A model generated the notes under the pieces. It saw only the letters and a list, made by a program, of their open reading frames with translations. It was not told the origin of the DNA and did no database searches. The translations under genes were made by a program, and so were the position numbers. Shown piece by piece: positions 9,392 through 17,773 of a stretch of DNA of 64,000 nucleotides; the first letter of the stretch is position 1; each line of letters opens with the position of its first letter. The DNA is taken from contig NZ_CP022989.1 in the NCBI RefSeq assembly GCF_002278075.1, positions 3,286,001-3,350,000 of the forward strand, in the 5' to 3' direction. The DNA comes from Paraburkholderia aromaticivorans (lineage in GTDB: Bacteria; Pseudomonadota; Gammaproteobacteria; Burkholderiales; Burkholderiaceae).

Positions 9392-10015
9392 TTACGGTGT
9401 GCCGTTGCGGCAATAGGTTCGGTAACCTTCGCGCGCGGCGAGACGCGCCATATACGCCGCGACCGCGGGTAAATCGCCATGCCGCAACGGCGTTTCCAGC
9501 CAGCGGTTGATGGACAGCGCGATCGGAATGTCCGCGAGCGAAAACGCGTCTCCCGCGATAAACGCGCCGGTTTTTTCCAGTTGACCTTCGATGACGGCCA
9601 TCTGCCTCGCCCAGTTTTCACAGGACAGATCGATCTGCCGCGCGTCCTGGTGGGCCGGAGAATGCCTGACGAGCGCCATGAAGGCATAGCTCCAGGCGCG
9701 GTTCAGTTCGCTCGCCTGCCAGTCGATCCATTGATCGCAGCGGGCGCGCTCGCGGGAATCGACCGGATACAACGACTCGCCGTGAAAGCGGCCGGCCAGA
9801 TAGCGGATGATCGAGTTCGACTCCCACAACACGAAGTCGCCGTCCTTGATGACGGGGACCATCGCGTTGGGATTAAGCGCGACAAACTCCGGCGCACCGG
9901 TCGAGCGAAATCCCGAGCCCCAGTCCTCCTGTTCGAATGGAAGCGCGAGCTCCGCACAGGTCCACAAGACTTTGCGGACGTTGATGGACGAGGTCTTGCC
10001 GAGGATCTGCAGCAT
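9392..10015 (-). CDS. Glutathione S-transferase
   Basis: A 207-residue cytosolic GST. The N-terminal thioredoxin-like domain (1-80) includes [10 protein letters not shown] with a likely catalytic Ser and [24 protein letters not shown], the cis-Pro and glutathione-contacting ES segment. The all-helical C-terminal domain follows from about 88. It would conjugate or reduce electrophiles with glutathione. It stands alone between the Rap1a-like gene and an AraC regulator, both on the same strand. The start is the ATG opening the beta strand; upstream frame content is not GST-like. Confidence 0.85.
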   Translation of the reverse strand: MLQILGKTSSINVRKVLWTCAELALPFEQEDWGSGFRSTGAPEFVALNPNAMVPVIKDGDFVLWESNSIIRYLAGRFHGESLYPVDSRERARCDQWIDWQASELNRAWSYAFMALVRHSPAHQDARQIDLSCENWARQMAVIEGQLEKTGAFIAGDAFSLADIPIALSINRWLETPLRHGDLPAVAAYMARLAAREGYRTYCRNGTP

Positions 10016-10088
10016 GGGTTCGAAGTGTAACGACGGTTCGCCGGAACGGACAGGCACGGTTTGCGTCGCGGGCACCGGGCCAGCCCGT

Positions 10089-11036
10089 TCAGTGCGACGC
10101 GACGAAGATCGAGCCTGGCGCGGGCGGCGGAATGGCGAAGGTTCTGCGCATCCGCCCGGCCTCCTCAACCGGCGTGCGGCCGAACAGCCGCTTGAACTCG
10201 CGGCTGAACTGCGAAGCGCTCTCGTAGCCTACCTGCACGCACGCTGACGCCGCCGTCACCTCGTTTCTCACCATCAGAAGGCGCGCCTGGTGAAGCCGCG
10301 TCGACTTCAGATATTGCATCGGCGAGGTGCGTGTCACCGCCTTGAAGTGCGAGTGCAACGTGGGCACGCTCATGTTCGCTTCCAGCGCGAGTTGCCCGAC
10401 GTCGAGCGGTTCGCGATAACACGCGTGAATCTTGCGGATCACCCTGGCGATCCTGGCGAACTGGCCTTGTGCGGTTAGCGCTGCGCGCATCGATCCGCCC
10501 TGCTCGCCGGTCAGCACGTGGAAGTAGATTTCGCGCACCAGCGCCGGCCCCAGCAACTCCGCCTCCAGCGGCACGCTCATCGCTTCCAGAAAGCGCAGCA
10601 CCGTGGCGCTCAGCTTGGCATCGAGCGGCGTCGACATCATGCCGCGCGGCTCGGCCGGCACGCCCGCGTCGCGCTCGTCGAGTTGCAGCATCAGATCGGC
10701 GGCGACCTTGAAGTCGAGGCGGAAATAGATCGCGAGCAAAGGCTTGGCCGCGCTCGCTTCGGTTTCCATCGAGAACGGCACCGGCACCGAGACGGCCAGA
10801 TAGTGCTGCGCGTCGTAGACGTAGACCGTGTCGCCGAGAAAACCCCGTTTGCGTCCCTGGCACACGATCACCAAGCCCGGGTCATACAGCACGGGCGTGC
10901 GGCTGAGCGGCCGGTTGGAGCGCAAAAAACGCACGTCGGGCAAGACGGTGAGGTTGTAGCCCTCCACCGGCGCGAGATTTTCGAGCAAGGCCACCATGCG
11001 TTGCCGCGCGCCCGAATCACCGTGCTTGAGATTCAT
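10089..11036 (-). CDS. AraC-family transcriptional regulator
   Basis: A 315-residue DNA-binding regulator. The N-terminal half (about 20-175) matches the AraC_N ligand-sensing type. The C-terminal 100 residues hold two helix-turn-helix units, including [37 protein letters not shown] split over the first HTH and linker, and [21 protein letters not shown] in the second. It is divergent from the SDR gene with a 219-base shared promoter region, so that gene is its likely target. The inducer is unknown. Confidence 0.88.
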   Translation of the reverse strand: MNLKHGDSGARQRMVALLENLAPVEGYNLTVLPDVRFLRSNRPLSRTPVLYDPGLVIVCQGRKRGFLGDTVYVYDAQHYLAVSVPVPFSMETEASAAKPLLAIYFRLDFKVAADLMLQLDERDAGVPAEPRGMMSTPLDAKLSATVLRFLEAMSVPLEAELLGPALVREIYFHVLTGEQGGSMRAALTAQGQFARIARVIRKIHACYREPLDVGQLALEANMSVPTLHSHFKAVTRTSPMQYLKSTRLHQARLLMVRNEVTAASACVQVGYESASQFSREFKRLFGRTPVEEAGRMRRTFAIPPPAPGSIFVASH

Positions 11037-11255
11037 TCTGGTCCCTGTGAGCGTGGCGGATCAGATTGCAATGTGCCACCGTCGCGCCCGAAAATCCATC
11101 CGCTCATAGGAATAGGCAATCACCGCAGACGAACCGGCATTCGCGCCCGGCTGCGCCGCGCCTACCATTCCGTCCTGTGCAGGCTAGTGTCGAAGCCGTG
11201 CGCTTTCGTCCGAAGGCGCCGTGCGACGACCGACCCAATAAAGGAGTGGATCACC

Positions 11256-12086
<831 letters not shown>

Positions 12087-12206
12087 AGCCATGATGCCCG
12101 TGCGTGAGCGAGAATGAGCGAACCGGAACGGTTCAACTCAGGACGCGAGGCAGACGGCAACGCCGGCAACCGGTCCGGCCATCACGCACAACAGGGGTAT
12201 CAGACG

Positions 12207-12980
12207 ATGTCGAAGAAGGATTGGGAAGCGAAGCAGTACGTGTTGTTCGAAAACGAGCGCACTCGTCCGGTCAGGGATCTGCTGGCGGCCGTGCCGGCAA
12301 CGGACGTGAAGACCGCGGTGGACATTGGCTGCGGACCCGGCAATTCGACTGAAACGCTCGCCGCTCGCCTGCCGGGCGCGGCGGTCAGCGGCATGGACAG
12401 TTCGCCCGACATGATCGAGGCGGCCCGCAAACGCCTGCCGCAATTCCAGTTCGACGTGAGCGACATTTCCACGTGGGACGCGCCGGGACCATACGATCTG
12501 ATCCTCGCCAACGCGGTGCTGCAATGGGTGCCGGACCATGAGCGGCTGTTTCCGGCGCTCGTGGCGAAGCTCGCGCCGGGCGGCAGCCTCGCCGTGCAGA
12601 TGCCGGACAATCTGGACGAACCCGCGCACCGCCTGCTGCGCGAAATCGCTGCGGACGGCCCGTGGGCGCCCACGCTCAAGGGACTCGAGCGCACCGTGCG
12701 GTACGGCGCCGGCTGGTACTACGCGTTGCTCGAGCCGCTGTGCGCGCGTGTCGACGTATGGCGCACCGTCTACCACCACCCGCTTGCGGGCGGCGCGGAC
12801 GCGGTGGTCGAATGGTTCAAGGGCAGCGCGCTGCGGCCGTTCCTCGCCGAACTCGACGACGCCGGGCAAACCGCCTTCCTGCAGCGATACCGGGACGCGA
12901 TCGCCGCAGCTTATCCTGCGCTCGCCGACGGCACGGTGCTGCTGCCGTTTCCGCGGCTGTTCATCGTTGCCACCCGCTAG
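12207..12980 (+). CDS. tam: Trans-aconitate 2-methyltransferase-like enzyme
   Basis: A 257-residue SAM-dependent methyltransferase. Motif I is DIGCGPGNSTE (about residues 34-44), followed by MDSSPDMIEAARKR, ANAVLQWVPDH and the Tam-typical MPDNLDEPAHRLL. Length and these blocks match Tam, which esterifies trans-aconitate, an inhibitor of aconitase. The start at 12207 has AGGGG upstream; the frame is open from 12114 but without family resemblance. It stands 120 bases after the SDR and may be co-transcribed. Confidence 0.8.
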   Translation: MSKKDWEAKQYVLFENERTRPVRDLLAAVPATDVKTAVDIGCGPGNSTETLAARLPGAAVSGMDSSPDMIEAARKRLPQFQFDVSDISTWDAPGPYDLILANAVLQWVPDHERLFPALVAKLAPGGSLAVQMPDNLDEPAHRLLREIAADGPWAPTLKGLERTVRYGAGWYYALLEPLCARVDVWRTVYHHPLAGGADAVVEWFKGSALRPFLAELDDAGQTAFLQRYRDAIAAAYPALADGTVLLPFPRLFIVATR

Positions 12981-13080
12981 CTCCGCAGGGCCGCGAGCGG
13001 CGGCCTGTGGTGCCGGCGCGCCAGGGTACGTCAGGAATTGCCGCGCTTGAATTGTGCGTGATATTGTTCAATGAAAGCGG

Positions 13081-13101
13081 AGGACGGCGGCTCGCCGTCC
13101 T
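13081..13101 (+). promoter_or_regulatory. Perfect 8-bp hairpin upstream of a small gene
   Basis: AGGACGGC (13081-13088) pairs with GCCGTCCT (13094-13101) over a five-base loop. It lies 100 bases after tam and 35 bases before the next start. It could end the tam transcript or act in the leader of the next gene; no T-run is present. Confidence 0.3.
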
Positions 13102-13135
13102 CACCGGAACGCAATTTACAGCAGCGAGCGTCGCC

Positions 13136-13501
13136 ATGAGTGATGTACGCCATCATCTGAGTCCACGTGACCGTTTGGAGCTGTTGTGCTGGCTCACATG
13201 CGGAAGTCTTGGCGCTTATTACCTGAATGAGGATTGGCCCGACGCGGCGTTTCATGTGCAGGCCGCGCATAAATGGCTCGACCGCCGCGCGCGCGAGGCC
13301 GACTGGTTGAGTGTTGCGAAGCTCTCCGCTACCGCGGTTGAGATTGCGCGGCGGCATGCGCAGTTTATCGAGGCCGATTGGGCCAGAGATGCGGTCGAGG
13401 AGATTCTGGATACGGATGAACTCGATCCTCAAGCCAGGCTTGTGCGGCAGGTGATTGCGGATTGCCAGAGTGCTTTGGCGGATAAGCGGCTGGCGGATTA
13501 G
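13136..13501 (+). CDS. Hypothetical helical protein
   Basis: A 121-residue soluble protein, probably all helical, with no signal or membrane segment. No family recognised. It has a single ATG start with no strong ribosome site, and two N-terminal Cys (LLCWLTCGSLG). Its GC-rich codons match the chromosome, so it appears to be the last core gene before the accessory island. Confidence 0.6.
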   Translation: MSDVRHHLSPRDRLELLCWLTCGSLGAYYLNEDWPDAAFHVQAAHKWLDRRAREADWLSVAKLSATAVEIARRHAQFIEADWARDAVEEILDTDELDPQARLVRQVIADCQSALADKRLAD

Positions 13502-13785
13502 TGCTCGATCGCGGGTATATCGGTAACGCGCTGGTCACTGCACTCACCGCACTCCCTGCGAGGCGGGATTTCGTTCTGTTTTTTGCATATCGGTGGGCGC
13601 CGGTCCACTAGCATTCGGGCCCGCAGGAGGTCAAAGGGAGAAAACCCCGCCTGCTCAAGCCTGCCCCTGTTCGTGGACCAGCCAAACCATTCGATCACAC
13701 CGCGGAGCGGCGCGCTAGGGTTGTGTCGAAATTTGACGAATCTGCCGTTCTCTCGTCAGAACAGAACCGCTATACCCTCTCTTAT

Positions 13786-13810
13786 TTCAGATTCCGGTCC
13801 GGAATCTGAA
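13786..13810. promoter_or_regulatory. 25-base palindrome at the island edge
   Basis: TTCAGATTCCGG (13786-13797) and CCGGAATCTGAA (13799-13810) are perfect inverted copies around a single T. It could be a regulator operator, a factor-independent terminator without T-run, or a recombination site. Its place at the GC shift, about 270 bases before the first paralogue, makes all three possible. Confidence 0.5.
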
Positions 13811-13932
13811 TATCGAATCAGTATTCGAAAGCGCCATTGCTCGCGCCTTTCCGTCGACTCGTATCTCTCCATAATGCAAATCGCATAGCAAAAATCAAGA
13901 CCACCTCGACGACCTGATCTTTCGCGATAGTT

Positions 13933-13948
13933 TTGCAGATGTTTCTGA
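13933..13948 (+). repeat. 16-base promoter-region repeat, copy 1
   Basis: TTGCAGATGTTTCTGA is identical to 15983-15998. Both copies lie about 140 bases before a paralogue start (14078 and 16120), and the downstream flanks are partly similar, including A-runs beside CGCGCT. This points to duplication of a promoter together with its genes. Confidence 0.6.
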
Positions 13949-14077
13949 AACCCTGAAACTGGGCGCTTCTTTCATGATTGCAACACGCGCTAAAAAAGCG
14001 CCCGAGCGGTGAACGACTGTTGCGTCAGCGACGCCCTCAGATCCGAATTCTGCACAGCCTCGGAAATGGAAATGAAC

Positions 14078-14866
14078 ATGAAATTAAATCCTCTCCACAT
14101 TACGATTTGGGTTGCCACGGCTGCAGCAGCTTTTTTATTGGGCGGCTATTTAACCAATATCCACGTCAATGCAAGGGGTGCTGACAATAGCCGCCCGGTC
14201 ATCCGTGGCAATGAAAATTCAGATTATAATAATTACGTTGCCCTGCGAATTAATCCTTACGACGAATCGGCTCCCATTTACAGTGAATTCAACGACTATC
14301 GAAAATGGTTGTTAAATAACAAGGATATAAAGGCTGTAAATGACGCAGCAGATCCAATGGGTTTGATGATGTTATCTGGTCAACTGGCGGCGAAAGGAAT
14401 GCCCCGTTTGCCAACGGACTTACTTGAGCAACGATTTTCATCTGTTAAGAAGATATTGCCGTCGCTGGACAACCATATCTGCGCCACGTTAATAAAGGGA
14501 AACTTTGATGCTACGGAGTTTGCGGCGCAGTCGGTTCCGAAAATGAACTCATTTAATTCAGAAGAAGCGAAAGCATGGTTTTCTGTTGGTAGAGCCGCGA
14601 TCGAGGCGCAACTACATCGGTCACCGATCATCGTCCTTTCCACTGAAGACGCAACGCGAGGTATTGTCAAGATAGCCAAATCAATGTATGCGCCACAATC
14701 CAAGGAATTTATTGCAAGTTTGACGGGACTGAAGACGGCGTCTGATGAGGAAGCCTGCGCGACGGTGCGAATCCTTTACTCGCGAGGTAACTCTTTACCC
14801 GAACCCTATCGCGGGTATATCGCAAGAATGTTGCTCACCGGGGATGATGGAAATGAAAAAATTTAA
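14078..14866 (+). CDS. Membrane-anchored paralogue 1, unknown family
   Basis: A 262-residue protein: short basic start, one hydrophobic segment (about residues 8-23), a variable polar linker, then a roughly 190-residue probably helical domain placed in the periplasm. Blocks shared with the next three genes are RLPTDLLEQR, SSVKKILPSLD, EEAKAWF, AAIEAQL, SPIIVLSTEDA and LPEPYRGYIARMLL. Two Cys (in ICATLIKG and EEACATVR) are conserved in all four and could form a disulfide. Three in-frame ATGs lie within 12 bases; 14078 is chosen because its MKL opening matches paralogue 4. Low GC sets it apart from the chromosome. Immunity protein for the downstream RTX protein is the favoured inference; chaperone or anchor are alternatives. 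Confidence 0.7.
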   Translation: MKLNPLHITIWVATAAAAFLLGGYLTNIHVNARGADNSRPVIRGNENSDYNNYVALRINPYDESAPIYSEFNDYRKWLLNNKDIKAVNDAADPMGLMMLSGQLAAKGMPRLPTDLLEQRFSSVKKILPSLDNHICATLIKGNFDATEFAAQSVPKMNSFNSEEAKAWFSVGRAAIEAQLHRSPIIVLSTEDATRGIVKIAKSMYAPQSKEFIASLTGLKTASDEEACATVRILYSRGNSLPEPYRGYIARMLLTGDDGNEKI

Positions 14867-14888
14867 CAATTAATTTCAGGAAAATTCA

Positions 14889-15701
14889 ATGACACCTCCC
14901 ATTTGTCATTTTTATCTCCGCCATGTTGTGGCCTTGCTTGTCGCTACCGTCGCCGCGTTTTCTCTTGGATGCCTTTTCACCACAAACTATCATGCCAAGA
15001 CGCCGGCCAGCGAAAACAAGAATATCTACCGCCGAACTGGCGAAGCCGATGTCGATGAATCCGCCGCGTCAGACAATCCGTATTCGCCGTCCTCACCCAT
15101 GCGCCGTGAATATGATGAATTTCGAAAATGGGTATGGGAGAATAAAAAAATAGTCGCGCTCAGTCCTTCAGGAAATCCGCAAGATCTATTAGACCTTTCA
15201 GGCACACTGGAAGCCAAGGGGGTGTCTAAAATATCAACAGAACTGCTGGAGCAACGCCTTTCATCGGTAAATAAGATAATAGCGTCTCTGGATGCTCATA
15301 CATGCAGTACGCTCATAAGAGGAGGGTTCAACCTCTCGGAGTTCACGATCCAGGCCTTTCCGGTAATGAACTCGTTCGATGAAGGCGAAGCGAAAGCCTG
15401 GATCCAGGTTAACAAGGCTGCCATCGAAGCACAACTAGCCGGCTCACCAAATATCGTGTTATCGACCGAGGACGCAACGCTAGCCATTATAAAAATAGCA
15501 AGACTATCGAATGCATCCCAATCGAAAATATATTTTAGTGGGCTCGCCGGTTTGAAGACGGCGAGCGACGAGGATGCATGCGCGACGGCCCGCACGCTTT
15601 ATTCAAAAGGAAATGCGCTGCCGGAGCCTTATCGGGGACACATAGCGAGACTGCTCCTTACGGGGCGCAATGGGAATGAAAAAATTTATCAGTCAGAGTA
15701 A
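14889..15701 (+). CDS. Membrane-anchored paralogue 2, unknown family
   Basis: A 270-residue member of the same family, closest in sequence to paralogue 1 (shared ELLEQRLSSV, EAKAWI, AAIEAQL, SLDAHTC, DEDACATAR, LPEPYRGHIARLLLTG). The hydrophobic anchor is about residues 12-29; a Cys follows SLG there but the context is not a good lipobox. It begins 22 bases after paralogue 1 with AGGAAA upstream, so the two are co-transcribed. Codon use is AT-rich. Function unknown. Confidence 0.7.
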   Translation: MTPPICHFYLRHVVALLVATVAAFSLGCLFTTNYHAKTPASENKNIYRRTGEADVDESAASDNPYSPSSPMRREYDEFRKWVWENKKIVALSPSGNPQDLLDLSGTLEAKGVSKISTELLEQRLSSVNKIIASLDAHTCSTLIRGGFNLSEFTIQAFPVMNSFDEGEAKAWIQVNKAAIEAQLAGSPNIVLSTEDATLAIIKIARLSNASQSKIYFSGLAGLKTASDEDACATARTLYSKGNALPEPYRGHIARLLLTGRNGNEKIYQSE

Positions 15702-16119
15702 TGACAATATTTCCCATATAAATCTTGATTACTTTCCACGGATTGACCCGGCAAATCAGGACTATCTAATAATTCGCTCCTTTTTTGTTATTCGATTACC
15801 TCGACCGGGTAATTAATGCGGGCATACCGACGGCCGGCACTATGTAGACAGCGACGGGAGTCGACGTGATGTCATGGAAAAGATTGGGCAACCGTTGTCC
15901 GACTCAATCTGCGGTGTAGGCGCTCCGCGCCCTTGCGTGCGTGTGCGCATCGCCTGATAAGCACTGACAATTCCTGGCTCTATTGCAGATGTTTCTGATA
16001 GACGGCCGTGCGGCATTTTCTGGATCATCTCTGCACACACCCAAAAAACGCGCTCGAACGATAAATTAGGGGCTTGCTCAATCCTCCGAAAGGCGCGCAG
16101 CGAGTGATCGGACTACAAA
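15702..16119. other. Intergenic region splitting the paralogue array into two pairs
   Basis: No gene is recognised in 418 bases. The right part (about 15983-16070) resembles the DNA before paralogue 1, including an identical 16-base block and an A-run next to CGCGCTCGA. It therefore probably holds a second promoter, so that paralogues 3 and 4 with the downstream genes can be expressed separately. Confidence 0.5.
15983..15998 (+). repeat. 16-base promoter-region repeat, copy 2
   Basis: Identical to 13933-13948 (TTGCAGATGTTTCTGA) and set at nearly the same distance from the following start (137 against 145 bases). Confidence 0.6.
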
Positions 16120-16863
16120 ATGAAATCAGCGACGAAATTCCTATTCGGTACTGCAGTAGTCATCTGTACCACGGCGGTATTTTTTCGTGGTTCGCATCCG
16201 GCGCCAGAGAATGCTGTAGAAAAGACACCGGTCGCCTCTGCCACGACGAATTCTTTTTCGACATCATCGGCCGCGTATCGCGAGACGGTGAACTTCAATC
16301 AATGGCTTGCGCAAAACAAGAAACTTGAGAGTGCCCGCAATTCCACGAGTCCTGCGGACCAAATCAATCTAGTCGGTCGGCTGGGCGCGGAAGGAATGGC
16401 TCGGCTTCCAACCGCTGTACTTGAGGCGTACATGCCGTTAATGAAGAAAATACTGGATGGATTGAACGACAAGGAATGCAGCGACTTCGTAACAGGAAGA
16501 ATGTCAATAACTGACTTCAGTTCTCGTACATTCCCGCTCCTTGAGTCGCTAACCGATGCTGAGAGGAAGGCATTTTTTTCTATTACCAAGTCGGCGATCA
16601 ATGCTCGACTCGACAATCTGCCGTTTGTCCCCGTGTCACAGGAAAACGCCAAAGAGGCGCTCCTCAAGGTCGCGGCATCGCTTCCAGCAGATGAGTCGAA
16701 GGCATTTTTGCATAACCTGATCAATTTAAGGACTGCAAGCAATACAGATACATGTGCGACCGTGCGGACGATGTTCTCCAAAGGAGTACTGCTGCCTGAG
16801 CCGTTTCGAGGAAACCTGGCTAGATTAATTCTCTCTGGAAAAGACGGGCGTGGAAATTTTTGA
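16120..16863 (+). CDS. Membrane-anchored paralogue 3, unknown family
   Basis: A 247-residue and most divergent member of the array. It has an N-terminal hydrophobic segment (about 6-22), a shorter linker, and the common domain with RLPTAVLEAY, DKECSDF, AERKAFF, KSAINARL, TDTCATVR and LLPEPFRGNLARLIL. Both family Cys are kept, but AAIEAQL has become SAINARL and the SLD motif GLN. Its divergence would fit an immunity protein for a different or older toxin variant. The ribosome site is weak. Confidence 0.68.
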   Translation: MKSATKFLFGTAVVICTTAVFFRGSHPAPENAVEKTPVASATTNSFSTSSAAYRETVNFNQWLAQNKKLESARNSTSPADQINLVGRLGAEGMARLPTAVLEAYMPLMKKILDGLNDKECSDFVTGRMSITDFSSRTFPLLESLTDAERKAFFSITKSAINARLDNLPFVPVSQENAKEALLKVAASLPADESKAFLHNLINLRTASNTDTCATVRTMFSKGVLLPEPFRGNLARLILSGKDGRGNF

Positions 16864-16941
16864 GCACGCCCAAGCAGCGCGGTCGAGCCACAATTAACCC
16901 TCCTCTCCATGCTACGCATCTAAAGACACGATAAGACACGA

Positions 16942-17691
16942 ATGAAATTGACGACAAGATTCCTGCTCAGTGGCGTTGTGATTGTCTGTGCCGTGACGGT
17001 TTTTTTTCATGGCTGCCCTCTTGCGCCTAAGCGACACACTGAGAAAACGGAGCGGAGTGATTCTACGTTACGGACTATTCCGTTCTCGAAGTCATCGCCG
17101 GTCTATCAAGCGGCCAAAGAATATCGCGAGTGGCTGTCTGGAGATAAAAGCTTTGCAGAAAAAGCCGGTGGACTAAGTTTGGCTGATAAGTTTCTGCTCT
17201 CCAGCCGCTATATCGACAAAGGGGCGGCCCGCTTGCCAACTGCTCTTCTGGAGGAGCGTCTTTCGTCTGTTAGCAAGATATTGGCGTCATTGGATACTTA
17301 CACCTGTGGCAGGTATTTGAAGGGGGAAATGCCCTACTCGGAGTTCGAAAACCGTATCTTTCCAGTGATGGAATCGTTCAGCGAAGCCGAATCTAAAGCA
17401 TGGTTCACCGTCAATAGGGCTGCGATCGAGGCACAGTTGAATGGATCACCAATTATTGTTCTGTCAGCCGAAGACGCGAAGCGAACCATCCGAAAACTGC
17501 TGAGCTCGATGTATGAACCTCAATCAAAGGAGTTCCTTGCCGCGCTGGGTAGTCTAAAGACCGCCGATGACGATGATGCTTGCCGGACGGCCCGTGTTCT
17601 CTATGTCCAGGGAAATTCTCTACCAGAACCTTATCGTGGATACATGGCGAGAATGCTTTTGACAAGAGACGAAGGGCGTGAAGAACCTTGA
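16942..17691 (+). CDS. Membrane-anchored paralogue 4, unknown family
   Basis: A 249-residue member directly upstream of the RTX gene (82-base gap). Hydrophobic anchor about residues 7-23, then the shared domain with RLPTALLEERLSSVSKIL, SLDTYTC, EAESKAWF, AAIEAQL, SPIIVLSAEDA, DDDACRTAR and LPEPYRGYMARMLL. It starts MKL like paralogue 1 and shares its blocks more closely than paralogue 3 does. If immunity genes follow the usual rule of adjacency, this is the one most likely matched to the current RTX protein. Confidence 0.7.
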   Translation: MKLTTRFLLSGVVIVCAVTVFFHGCPLAPKRHTEKTERSDSTLRTIPFSKSSPVYQAAKEYREWLSGDKSFAEKAGGLSLADKFLLSSRYIDKGAARLPTALLEERLSSVSKILASLDTYTCGRYLKGEMPYSEFENRIFPVMESFSEAESKAWFTVNRAAIEAQLNGSPIIVLSAEDAKRTIRKLLSSMYEPQSKEFLAALGSLKTADDDDACRTARVLYVQGNSLPEPYRGYMARMLLTRDEGREEP

Positions 17692-17773
17692 TGGTGGGCG
17701 GTACCTGAAATAAATTCGAAGGCGGTTTTAGCATAGCCTTTTCATTTGCAAAAACATAACGAAAATACTTTCT

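Larger units (their letters stand above)
13502..14077. other. Intergenic left boundary of the accessory island
   Basis: About 575 bases with no convincing gene. Composition shifts from GC-rich to AT-rich near 13.7 kb. It holds a 25-base palindrome (13786-13810), a second small inverted repeat (TCGAAT at 13813-13818 with ATTCGA at 13823-13828), a 16-base element repeated before the third paralogue (13933-13948), and a GGGCGCTT/AAGCGCCC stem (13961-13968 with 13996-14003) with a long loop. No integrase, tRNA or transposon end is visible. Confidence 0.6.

Noticed and set aside
13508..14825. 15-base match between the region after 13501 and the end of paralogue 1, considered as a direct repeat bounding an insertion
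   Set aside because: One such match is expected by chance in a window this long, and flanks show no further similarity.
15840..16040. Small minus-strand frame between paralogues 2 and 3
   Set aside because: No ribosome site or hydrophobic or domain pattern; it overlaps the duplicated promoter region.
14889..17691. Paralogues 2 and 4 as lipoproteins
   Set aside because: Cys residues near the hydrophobic segment lack a proper lipobox (SLGC, FHGC) and are not conserved in the other two.
14078..17691. Paralogues as lipase-specific foldases (Lif)
   Set aside because: Same general layout of N-terminal anchor plus helical domain, but Lif motifs are absent, the length is shorter, and there is no lipase gene.
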